Positions 1-6,058 of a DNA stretch of 10,805 nt are shown one piece after another. Source of the stretch: Aquificota bacterium (GTDB taxonomy: Bacteria; Aquificota; Aquificia; Aquificales; Aquificaceae). The position numbers and the translations under genes were made by a program. The notes under the pieces were generated by a model. That model saw only the letters and a list, made by a program, of their open reading frames with translations. It did not search any database and was not told the origin of the DNA. The stretch covers positions 1-10,805 of the forward strand of contig JAADEK010000101.1 of NCBI GenBank assembly GCA_013153455.1, in the 5' to 3' direction. Each line of letters opens with the position of its first letter. The stretch's first letter is position 1.

Positions 1-24
1 TTTTCTTAAAATCTTTAAGGGAAG

Positions 25-696
25 ATGAAAGACGACCTCTCTAAGCTCTTTCGCGTGGGAAAGCGGTATAAGCTCTCAACGAAGTTCAAGGAGCTTCCCA
101 TAAAGACACAGCTCCTCCTTTCTTGGAGCGACCCCTCTTCGCGACTTTTGGGCTTTTCCGGGAGGTGTGCGCTCGGGGGTGCTTTCTCACCGGGTGCGGA
201 TGTATACGTTGAGACCGAAGAGGGGAGGTTCGCAAGATGCAAGTCCGTGAGCAACAGCGGGGAGATAGTCCTTGAGTTCAAGGAGCTCACCGAACCCCCC
301 GAGTTCATAAGGAGGAAAGCGGTAAGGGTTGAGCCAGAAGAAAGCGAGCCCGTTTTCGTTCACCTAAAGGCAAACGGTGTATCCATAAGAACGAAGGCAA
401 AGGACATAAGCGAGACGGGTGTGGGTATCCTCATACCGAGGAACGACAAAAGCGCGGAGAGGTTAATCTCTCTAATTCAAGAGAACCCTTTACTACCCTT
501 TGAGCTTGAGGTTGAGCTCCCGCGCTTTGGCACCGCTCACGCGAAGGGCTCCGTCAGGAACGTGAGCCTATCGGAGGAGGGTCTATACATCCGTGTAGGC
601 TTTGAGGCTGAGTTTTCCCCCAAAGACCAAGAAAAGGTAAGAAGATACGTCCTTGAGCGCCAAAGACAGATAGTAAAATCCCTGAGGATGCTATGA
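25..696 (+). CDS. PilZ-domain protein (probable c-di-GMP receptor)
   Basis: This 223-residue soluble protein has a C-terminal PilZ domain, the fold that binds cyclic di-GMP and switches motility, adhesion or secretion. The two hallmark motifs are visible: RxxxR as RKAVR at residues 97-101, and DxSxxG as DISETG at 127-132. The roughly 95-residue N-terminal part is rich in predicted beta strand and may be a YcgR/PilZN-like accessory domain, but I do not recognise it firmly. There is no signal peptide or membrane segment, so it should act in the cytoplasm. The ATG is preceded by an AAGGG ribosome site about 4 bases upstream, and an in-frame stop lies at 7-9, so the start is well fixed and the gene complete. 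It overlaps the next gene by ATGA. The motif evidence for c-di-GMP binding is good; the target process is unknown. Confidence 0.82.
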   Translation: MKDDLSKLFRVGKRYKLSTKFKELPIKTQLLLSWSDPSSRLLGFSGRCALGGAFSPGADVYVETEEGRFARCKSVSNSGEIVLEFKELTEPPEFIRRKAVRVEPEESEPVFVHLKANGVSIRTKAKDISETGVGILIPRNDKSAERLISLIQENPLLPFELEVELPRFGTAHAKGSVRNVSLSEEGLYIRVGFEAEFSPKDQEKVRRYVLERQRQIVKSLRML

Positions 697-1874
697 AGCT
701 CCACGCAAAGATAGCTCTGAGGTATCTTTTTGCTTCGCGGGGTGCTTCCCTCATCATCACCCTCATGTCCTTTTTCGGTATATACCTCGGCGTTCTCGCG
801 CTTTTGCTTACGCTCGGCGTCTTTACGGGCTTTCAGGACGAGCTGAAGGAAAAGATTCTCTCAAGAACGCCTCACATCGTGATTACGCTTTATCCCGACC
901 AAAAGCTCCCGCGGATAGAAAAGACCCTCGGCGAACTTTCGGAGGTAAAACTGCGCATACACTCAAAGCTCTACAGCGCCTTTATATCAAACGGAAGAAC
1001 AATCCAGAGCGTGAGCGTCCAGTCGGTTGACTTCAACGACGAAGACTTCAGGCTCTTCATAGAGCCTTTCTTGGAGGGGGAGCTTAGGGAGCTCGTCGTG
1101 GGAAAGGGAATAGCCCGTATGCTCGGTCTTGAGGTCGGGGACGAGGTAAAACTCGTTTCACCCTTCGGAATAAGGACACCTACCGGTGTTCTTCCGCGGG
1201 TCGGGAGCTTTACCGTGGGGGGTGTATTCTCAACCGGTTCGTATGAAAAGGATTTTGCGTTCGTTTACATGGAAAAACAAAAAGCGGAGAAGTTCTTTAA
1301 AAACGACTACAGCGTAAACCTCACCGAGGTCTACCTAAAAGACCCCTACAGAGCACAAGAGGTAAAGCAAAAGCTCATAAGCACCCTCGGGGAGGAGGTT
1401 CTCATCCGCTCGTGGATAGACCTAAACAAAGCCCTCTTCAACGCCCTTGAACTTGAGAAACTCGGTCTTTTCTTCATACTCCTCCTTATGGTTTTAGTTG
1501 CTTCCTTCAACATAACGAGCCTCCTCTTTGTTAAGGTAAAGGAGAGGGTAAGGGACATAGCTGTATTCAAGACGTTCGGTATGAGACAGAGGGATATCCT
1601 CCTCATATTCTTGCTCGTCGGGATGAGTATAAGCGTCGTGGGTATGATAGCGGGGACGCTTTCCGCATACGCCCTTTCGTATTTCATAAACGAATACAAA
1701 CTCATACGCGTCTCGGAGGAGGTCTACATGATGAGCTACATACCCGTCCACATAAAACTTAAGGACGTCCTTATGGTTCTGGTAGGGACGCTCCTGCTTT
1801 CCTTCCTCTCCTCTTTTGTCCCTTCCCTCAGGGCTTCACGTGAGAAGGTTATAGAGGTTTTGAGGAAGGAGTGA
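693..1874 (+). CDS. LolC/LolE-family lipoprotein-releasing permease
   Basis: This 393-residue inner-membrane protein matches the LolC/LolE family in length (about 400 residues) and layout. One N-terminal membrane helix (about 19-43) is followed by a large periplasmic domain (about 50-250) and three C-terminal helices (about 256-280, 303-330, 357-377) forming an FtsX domain. Family landmarks are the WIDLNKALFNALELEK segment before helix 2, the cytoplasmic RVRDIAVFKTFGMRQRDI coupling helix (286-303), and the closing VPSLRASREKVIEVLR. In the known system such permeases pair with the ATPase LolD to release outer-membrane lipoproteins to LolA. No lolD lies in this window, so the ATPase must be encoded elsewhere. 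A GAGG ribosome site at 684-687 lies inside the preceding PilZ gene, and ATGA overlap implies translational coupling. A MacB-like exporter role is possible but less likely, because there is no fused ATPase and the length fits LolC/E. Confidence 0.85.
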   Translation: MKLHAKIALRYLFASRGASLIITLMSFFGIYLGVLALLLTLGVFTGFQDELKEKILSRTPHIVITLYPDQKLPRIEKTLGELSEVKLRIHSKLYSAFISNGRTIQSVSVQSVDFNDEDFRLFIEPFLEGELRELVVGKGIARMLGLEVGDEVKLVSPFGIRTPTGVLPRVGSFTVGGVFSTGSYEKDFAFVYMEKQKAEKFFKNDYSVNLTEVYLKDPYRAQEVKQKLISTLGEEVLIRSWIDLNKALFNALELEKLGLFFILLLMVLVASFNITSLLFVKVKERVRDIAVFKTFGMRQRDILLIFLLVGMSISVVGMIAGTLSAYALSYFINEYKLIRVSEEVYMMSYIPVHIKLKDVLMVLVGTLLLSFLSSFVPSLRASREKVIEVLRKE

Positions 1875-1887
1875 GTTCTGCTATAAT
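1860..1887 (+). promoter_or_regulatory. Probable sigma-70-type promoter for the atpF-atpF-atpH-ndk block
   Basis: A perfect TATAAT (-10) lies at 1882-1887 and TTGAGG (-35-like, 4 of 6 matches to TTGACA) at 1860-1865, with a 16-bp spacer. The -35 element lies inside the last codons of the upstream permease gene. Transcription would start near 1894, only about a dozen bases before the ATG at 1906, giving a leader little longer than the ribosome site. Read-through from the upstream genes is also possible. Confidence 0.6.
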
Positions 1888-1893
1888 TGTTTG

Positions 1894-1900
1894 CGGAGGA
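1894..1900 (+). promoter_or_regulatory. Ribosome binding site fixing the atpF1 start
   Basis: GCGGAGGA lies just before AAACC and the ATG at 1906, which is ideal spacing. A TTG start at 1891 is also in frame, but it would place this ribosome site inside the coding region and leave the TTG itself without one. The ATG at 1906 is therefore preferred. Confidence 0.75.
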
Positions 1901-1905
1901 AAACC

Positions 1906-2340
1906 ATGGACATAGGTGTCATACCGAACGCCACGATTTTGGTTCAGCTCGCTATATTCGTCATCTTCCTCCTCATCATAAACAACATCTACGTGCGCCC
2001 CTACACGGACGTCATAGAATCCCGCGACAACCTAATCAAGAGAAACCTCGCCCAAGCGGAGGAGCTCAGAAAACAAGCGACCCAATACCTTAACGAAGCG
2101 AAGCTCATACTTGAGGAAGCAAAGAAGGAAGCGGACAGTATCATAGAAAAAGCGAGAAAGGAGGCGGAAGAGGAAGCGAGAAAGCTCATAGAGGGCGTTG
2201 AGAAACTCGCGGAGCAGGAAGTCAAGGAAGCCACGGAAGAGATAAGGAAGAGCCTCGCGGAAGAGAAGAAGAAGCTTGAGAAAGCGGTCAAGGAACTCGC
2301 TCTTGAGATAGTCAAGAAGATACTCAGAGAGGCGGCGTGA
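1906..2340 (+). CDS. atpF1: ATP synthase F0 subunit b' (peripheral stalk)
   Basis: This 144-residue protein has the classic b/b' design: a short N-terminus, one membrane helix (about 11-31), and a long charged alpha-helical coiled coil of Lys, Glu, Ala and Arg to the C-terminus. The segment just after the membrane helix (YVRPYTDVIESRD) carries the conserved Pro and Arg of b-type subunits. It would dimerise with the following gene product to form the stator that joins the membrane F0 sector to F1 and delta. No signal peptide is seen, unlike the next gene. Heterodimeric b/b' stalks are known in cyanobacteria, chloroplasts and Aquificales. The gene ends one base before the next ATG, so the pair is co-translated. 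Assigning it as b' and not b rests on order and length, not a diagnostic residue. Confidence 0.88.
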   Translation: MDIGVIPNATILVQLAIFVIFLLIINNIYVRPYTDVIESRDNLIKRNLAQAEELRKQATQYLNEAKLILEEAKKEADSIIEKARKEAEEEARKLIEGVEKLAEQEVKEATEEIRKSLAEEKKKLEKAVKELALEIVKKILREAA

Positions 2341-2341
2341 G

Positions 2342-2899
2342 ATGAGAAGGATTATACCCATTTTGGTAATAGTTTCGGGTAGCGCCTTCGGCGCTTCGGG
2401 TCATGAAGGGCACTCTTTTGGGGAGCTCTTCTGGAAAGGGCTTAACATACTCGCGTTTTTGGGTATAGTTTACTACTTCGGGAGAAAACCCATAAGCGAA
2501 GCCTTCAACAGGTTTTACAACTCAATAATAGAAAGCCTCGTAAACTCCGAGAGGGAATTCCTGAGCGCAAAGGAAGAGCTCGCAAAAGCCAAGGAAGAGC
2601 TCGCAAAAGCGAAAGAAAAGGCGAAGGAGTACAGAAGGCTCGCGGAAGAAACAGCCCAAACGGAGAGAAAGAGGATACTTGAGCACGCAGCACAAGTGGC
2701 GGAGCGCATAAAACAGATGGCTCGCGAGAACATAGAGATAGAGCTAAACAGGGCTAAAAAGGAACTCGCCCTTTACGGCATACAGAAGGCTGAGGAAATA
2801 GCCAAAGAGATACTCATAAAGGAATTCAAAAAGACGAACGTTCAAAAGAAGTATATAGAAGCACAGCTGAAGCTCTTGGAGGAGAAGAAGAATGATTAG
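2342..2899 (+). CDS. atpF2: ATP synthase F0 subunit b with signal-like N-terminus
   Basis: This 185-residue protein is the second b-type stator subunit. It begins with a signal-peptide-like segment (MRRIIPILVIVSGSAFGAS, residues 1-19), then a short polar stretch with HEGH, a membrane helix (about 30-47, ending YYFGRKP) and a long charged coiled coil from about 55. Residues 77-90 are a heptad duplication, KEELAKA twice, matched by a DNA repeat. If the N-terminus is cleaved, the mature protein would start in the periplasm and cross the membrane once, the same topology as ordinary subunit b. It would pair with the b' product of the preceding gene and bind delta (next gene). The ATG follows the previous stop by one base with an AGAGAGG ribosome site at 2326-2332. 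The gene overlaps atpH by 8 bp. Confidence 0.88.
   Translation: MRRIIPILVIVSGSAFGASGHEGHSFGELFWKGLNILAFLGIVYYFGRKPISEAFNRFYNSIIESLVNSEREFLSAKEELAKAKEELAKAKEKAKEYRRLAEETAQTERKRILEHAAQVAERIKQMARENIEIELNRAKKELALYGIQKAEEIAKEILIKEFKKTNVQKKYIEAQLKLLEEKKND
2570..2610 (+). repeat. Tandem 21-bp repeat (two copies) within atpF2
   Basis: A 20-base unit beginning AAGGAAGAGCTCGC occurs at 2570-2589 and again, identical, at 2591-2610, a period of 21 bp. It encodes two KEELAKA heptads of the stalk coiled coil. The period of exactly seven codons keeps both frame and heptad register. Confidence 0.85.
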
Positions 2900-3437
2900 G
2901 AGAAAGGAGCTCGCCCGAAAAGCGGTTCGCCTCCTCATAAAGAAGATACCGAAGGAAAAAAAGGCGATACTCAAGGTTGATGAGTTCCTCGGTGCACTCA
3001 GCACAGCCTACAGAAAGGACAAAATCGTAAGAAACTTCTTCCTCTCTCCCCAGATACCCAAAGAAGAGAAGATGAAGGTTCTGAGGTCAATAGCTCAGCA
3101 ATACGAGGTTCCCGAGAGCGTCCTTGAGGTTCTCTCATACCTAATAGACATAAACGCGATGTCCCTCATACCTGAGATAAAGAGGCTTTACGAGTTTGAG
3201 CTTGAAAAGCTCATGAAGATGCTAAAGGGCGAGCTGATACTCGCCAAGAAACTTGATAAAAAGACGATAGAGCGCATATCAAAGGTAATAAACAAACTCC
3301 TTGACAGGGAGATAGAACTTGAGGTAAAGGAAGACCCCTCACTAATAGGGGGCTTTGTATTCAAGACCCAAGCTTACGTCCTTGATACGTCCGTGAAGAC
3401 ACAGCTTGAGAAACTCGCTCGTCTCGGAGGTGTTTAG
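2892..3437 (+). CDS. atpH: ATP synthase F1 subunit delta
   Basis: This 181-residue protein has the normal length of the delta (OSCP-type) subunit, which sits on top of F1 and ties it to the b/b' stalk. The N-terminal ELARKAVRLL (residues 6-15) corresponds to the usual start of the helical bundle. The C-terminal DPSLIGGFVFKTQ, AYVLDTSVKTQLEKL (about 148-175) is the family signature, with Gly153-Gly154 and the D-x-S-V-K segment. The protein is cytoplasmic with no membrane segment. The ATG lies 8 bp inside atpF2, with GGAGG about 8 bases upstream, and the stop at 3435-3437 directly touches the ndk start. In many bacteria atpH is followed by atpA, atpG, atpD and atpC. Here it is followed by ndk, so the catalytic F1 genes must be elsewhere. 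Confidence 0.93.
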   Translation: MIRRKELARKAVRLLIKKIPKEKKAILKVDEFLGALSTAYRKDKIVRNFFLSPQIPKEEKMKVLRSIAQQYEVPESVLEVLSYLIDINAMSLIPEIKRLYEFELEKLMKMLKGELILAKKLDKKTIERISKVINKLLDREIELEVKEDPSLIGGFVFKTQAYVLDTSVKTQLEKLARLGGV

Positions 3438-3866
3438 ATGGCTACCGAAAGAACGCTAATCATAATAAAGCCCGACGCTATGGAAAAGGGTGCGCTCGGG
3501 AAGATACTTGACAGGTTCATTGAGGAAGGCTTCAAGGTAGTAGCCCTAAAGATGTTCCGCTTTACGCCCCAAAAGGCGGGCGAGTTTTACCACGTCCACA
3601 GGGAAAGACCCTTTTTCGGTGAGCTCGTTGAGTTCATGTCCTCGGGACCCGTCGTCGCTGCGGTCCTTGAGGGAGAAGACGCGATAAGGCGCGTCCGCCA
3701 AATCATAGGACCCACCGACTCGGAAGAAGCCCGCAAAACCGCACCCAACTCAATAAGGGCTCTCTTCGGAACCGACAAAGGAAAGAACGCGATTCACGCG
3801 TCCGACTCGCCCGAAAGCGCGAGAGAGGAGATATGCTTCATATTCTCCGGGCTTGAGATGGTATGA
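3438..3866 (+). CDS. ndk: Nucleoside diphosphate kinase
   Basis: This 142-residue enzyme transfers the terminal phosphate of ATP to NDPs and dNDPs through a phosphohistidine. The N-terminal TLIIIKPDA segment (Lys11) and the active-site motif NAIHASDS, with catalytic His120, are both present. The usual motif is NxxHGSDS, so Gly is replaced here by Ala, a conservative change not expected to abolish activity. RPFF and GPTDSEEARKTAPNSIRALFG are further family blocks, and the length is normal. The start follows the atpH stop without a gap, with GGAGG at 3426-3430. It shares ATGA (3863-3866) with the aminotransferase gene. Its place behind ATP synthase stalk genes links ATP production to NTP supply by co-transcription, though this may be incidental. 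Confidence 0.96.
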   Translation: MATERTLIIIKPDAMEKGALGKILDRFIEEGFKVVALKMFRFTPQKAGEFYHVHRERPFFGELVEFMSSGPVVAAVLEGEDAIRRVRQIIGPTDSEEARKTAPNSIRALFGTDKGKNAIHASDSPESAREEICFIFSGLEMV

Positions 3867-4978
3867 GGTTTCACAACCTCAAGGGAGAGCGTCTATTTAC
3901 GCCCGGACCCGTTGAGCTTCCCGATTTCGTCCGCGAAATCCTCTCAAGACAGATAATCCACCACAGGACGCCGGAGTTCACAAGAGCCTTCCTCAGGACG
4001 CGAGAACTCTTTAAGGAGCTCCTTCGCTCAAGCACGGACGATTTCGTCTTCTTTTCCTCCTCTGGAACGGGCGCGATGGAGGCATCCGTTCAAAACTTCT
4101 TCCGCGAAGGCGATAAAGTAATAGCGGTCGTTGGGGGCAAGTTCGGGGAAAGGTGGGCGGAACTCTCAAGAACTTGGGGACTAAAGACGCTAGAGCTTAA
4201 GGTAGAATGGGGAAAAAGCGTTGACCCCCAAGAGGTTGAGGAGTTAATAAAGAAGGAGGGTGACGTAAAGGGTGTCCTCGTTCAAATGTCCGAAAGCTCA
4301 ACGGGAGCTTACCACGACATTCGTGCCCTCGCCCGGGTGATGAAGGAAACGGACGCCCTTCTCGTCGTTGACGCTATTACCGCCCTCGGTGTTTACGATA
4401 TATCACCCGAGGAGTGGGGGATAGACGTCCTTGTGGGAGGCTCGCAGAAAGCCTTTATGCTTCCCCCCGGTCTTTCAATGCTCTGGTTCTCACAAAAGGC
4501 AAAGGAGCGCCTCCGAGGGCGCTCTTACTACTTTAACGTAAAGGAGGAGCTGAAGAAGCAGAGGGAAGGACAAACCGCCTTCACACCGAACATACCCCTC
4601 ATACTTGCCCTCGGGGAGGTTCTTTCGCGCCTACTTTCGGTAGGCATGAAGGAGCTTGAGAAGAAATACGAGACGATGGCGAGGTGCACAAGGGAAGCGC
4701 TCACGTCCGCGGGGTTTGAGGTCTTTCCCGAAAAGCCCGTCATATCCCTCAGCGCTCTCGTTCCCCCCGTGCCCGCGGACGAGCTGAGGAAGAAACTCCT
4801 CTCCATGGGTGTAAGGCTCGCGGGAGGGCAAGGAAAGCTAAAGGGCAAGATAGTGAGGATATCTCACATGGGCATGGACTACCTTGATATGCTTCACGCG
4901 CTCGGCGCTGTAGAGCTCGCCCTCGGGAAAGAGGGTATATGCTCCCGTTACCTTACCTGTCTTTCGCGCTCTCTTTGA
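3863..4978 (+). CDS. Class V PLP-dependent aminotransferase (serine-glyoxylate/alanine-glyoxylate type)
   Basis: This 371-residue cytoplasmic PLP enzyme is of the serine-pyruvate / alanine-glyoxylate aminotransferase group. Landmarks are TPGP near the start (13-16), HHR (33-35), the phosphate-binding SGTGAMEA (67-74), VVDAITALG with Asp170 for the pyridine nitrogen, and GGSQKAFMLPPGL with Schiff-base Lys196. Near the C-terminus, GKIVRISHMG is the usual closing substrate-binding segment, which includes an Arg (R332). The likely reaction moves an amino group from serine or alanine to glyoxylate or pyruvate. The true donor and acceptor cannot be read from sequence, and roles in glycine/serine or phosphoserine metabolism are possible. 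The start overlaps ndk by ATGA with only a weak ribosome site, suggesting coupling. The last 26 bp overlap the convergent cytochrome gene, so the final residues (about CSRYLTCLSRSL) are probably not a conserved part of the enzyme. Confidence 0.9.
   Translation: MRFHNLKGERLFTPGPVELPDFVREILSRQIIHHRTPEFTRAFLRTRELFKELLRSSTDDFVFFSSSGTGAMEASVQNFFREGDKVIAVVGGKFGERWAELSRTWGLKTLELKVEWGKSVDPQEVEELIKKEGDVKGVLVQMSESSTGAYHDIRALARVMKETDALLVVDAITALGVYDISPEEWGIDVLVGGSQKAFMLPPGLSMLWFSQKAKERLRGRSYYFNVKEELKKQREGQTAFTPNIPLILALGEVLSRLLSVGMKELEKKYETMARCTREALTSAGFEVFPEKPVISLSALVPPVPADELRKKLLSMGVRLAGGQGKLKGKIVRISHMGMDYLDMLHALGAVELALGKEGICSRYLTCLSRSL
4953..4978. other. Tail-to-tail gene overlap between the two operons
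   Basis: The stop of the plus-strand aminotransferase (4976-4978) lies beyond the stop of the minus-strand cytochrome (4953-4955), so the last 26 bp are coding on both strands. No GC-rich hairpin followed by a T-run is visible here for either direction. Transcription must stop inside the opposing gene, by Rho, or by transcript collision. Confidence 0.85.
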
Positions 4979-5291
4979 GGGAGATTATCCAGCGGGCTAT
5001 AGCCTTTGCTTCTTCCTCGCTCAGCTTCTGGGGAGGCATGGGAACGCTTCCCCACCTTCCCGAACTTCCCTCAAGTATACTCCGAACGAGCTTATCCACA
5101 TCCTTCTCCGTGTAGCGCTTACTTATATCGTAAAAGGAAGGACCCAGTAGCTTCCTCCTCATATCGTGGCAGTGCGGACAGCCCCGCATACCAACGAGCT
5201 CCTTCACGCTCACCTGTGTGTAGCCCTCCTTCTTCTCCCTCTCTTCGCACGAGATTAAAAACGCTAAAACAAAAAGGAAGAACCACCTCAT
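4953..5291 (-). CDS. Lipoprotein c-type cytochrome (c551/c552-like), last gene of nos operon
   Basis: This 112-residue class I cytochrome c probably carries electrons to periplasmic NosZ. The N-terminus is a lipoprotein signal, MRWFFLFVLAFLISC, with lipobox Cys15, so the mature protein should be lipid-anchored facing the periplasm. The heme site is CPHCH (Cys38, Cys41, His42) and the likely sixth ligand is Met85 in VPMPPQ. KLLGPSFYDISKRY and the final AKAIARWI helix match the short c551/c552 pattern. The start at 5291 is chosen because AGGAGGAA at 5298-5305 is well spaced and its ATG overlaps the nosY stop as ATGA. A longer frame from 5345 would bury the lipoprotein signal. The gene is the final one in the nos operon. 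Its role as NosZ donor is inferred from position only, and other periplasmic electron transfer is possible. Confidence 0.87.
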   Translation of the reverse strand: MRWFFLFVLAFLISCEEREKKEGYTQVSVKELVGMRGCPHCHDMRRKLLGPSFYDISKRYTEKDVDKLVRSILEGSSGRWGSVPMPPQKLSEEEAKAIARWIISLKESAKDR

Positions 5292-6058
5292 AGGTCCTTC
5301 CTCCTGAACCTCCAAAGCGCCAAAAGAAGCGGAACGATAGCCCACAAAATCAAAGAAAGAGCGGAAAGGAAGCTCCCGAAACCCGAACCGAAGAACTCCT
5401 TAAACACCGCTTCGGAAAGACCCATGAGCGCTGCCACGTCCGTTCTTAGGACGACGAGCAATCTCGCGAGGTCAACGGGGTTCACGAGCGTAAGCCCTAT
5501 CACAACCCTCTCAAGGGGGTAGTCCCCGAAGAGGTAAATCACCGAAAGGATAAACCCGTCGTGTATAAGTGCGGTGTAAAGCCACAAAATCAAAGCAACG
5601 CTCACACCCCTCGCCTTTTCCTCAAAGAAAACACCTATAAGGAAGGCAAGGGCTGTGTATATGAACGTCAGGAAAAAGCCCGACAAGACGAGTAAAAGGA
5701 ACGCCTCACCCCGAAAGCGAAGAACCGCGGGAAGAACGCCCAGAAGGAAAAGGAACGACAAAAATACCGAAAGGGCGAGGAACTTACCCAAGAGCACCTC
5801 GCTCCTCTTCACCGGCTGAGAGAGAAGAAGCTTTATGAAGTTTGCGCTGTCGTAAAGGTGCGTGATGCTGAAGAGAACGGAAACGAGAGGAACGATTAGG
5901 AGGGTTATACTGAGCAAGGAAAGGAGGACCTTTGTCTCATCACCCGAAAGGTAGAGAAACACACCCCCGACAGCCCACAAAAAGAAAGCGTAAGCCCAAA
6001 GGGCTTTTATACGAACCAAGTTCTTAAAATCAAATAAGGTAAGCCCCAGAAGCCTCAT
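5288..6058 (-). CDS. nosY: NosY, ABC transporter permease for NosZ copper-site maturation
   Basis: This 256-residue membrane protein has about six helices (near 19-38, 44-66, 92-113, 119-144, 150-176 and 231-250), the usual size and layout of NosY. Most telling is NPVDLARLLVVLRTDVAALMG (from 193), with AVFKEFFGS after it, the characteristic late region of NosY proteins. It forms the membrane part of the transporter powered by NosF and partners with periplasmic NosD. In known systems this complex is needed to assemble CuZ in NosZ, moving either a sulfur compound or copper handed on by NosL. The ribosome site is strong (GGGGAGGAG). The start shares ATGA with the nosF stop, and its own stop shares ATGA with the cytochrome start. 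Confidence 0.93.
   Translation of the reverse strand: MRLLGLTLFDFKNLVRIKALWAYAFFLWAVGGVFLYLSGDETKVLLSLLSITLLIVPLVSVLFSITHLYDSANFIKLLLSQPVKRSEVLLGKFLALSVFLSFLFLLGVLPAVLRFRGEAFLLLVLSGFFLTFIYTALAFLIGVFFEEKARGVSVALILWLYTALIHDGFILSVIYLFGDYPLERVVIGLTLVNPVDLARLLVVLRTDVAALMGLSEAVFKEFFGSGFGSFLSALSLILWAIVPLLLALWRFRRKDL

Noticed and set aside
1891..1905. TTG start extending atpF1 by five residues (MRRKT)
   Set aside because: It would place the good GGAGG ribosome site inside the gene and leave the TTG without its own site; the ATG at 1906 is correctly spaced.
2381..2395. 6-bp hairpin AGCGCC-TTC-GGCGCT just after the atpF2 start
   Set aside because: It encodes part of the signal-like segment, has a 3-base loop and no T-run, and no regulatory role is supported.
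2001..2733. Long minus-strand open frames rich in Ser, Ala and Leu opposite atpF1 and atpF2
   Set aside because: They mirror the Lys/Glu/Ala-rich coiled-coil codons and have no recognisable domains; they are shadows of the real genes.
4505..4524. 7-bp GC-rich hairpin (GAGCGCC, loop TCCGAG, GGCGCTC)
   Set aside because: It lies in the middle of the aminotransferase coding region with no T-run after it, so it is not a terminator and is explained by codon content.
5292..5345. Longer cytochrome frame starting at 5345
   Set aside because: It would overlap nosY by about 58 bp and bury the lipoprotein signal; the ATG at 5291 has a strong ribosome site and an ATGA junction.
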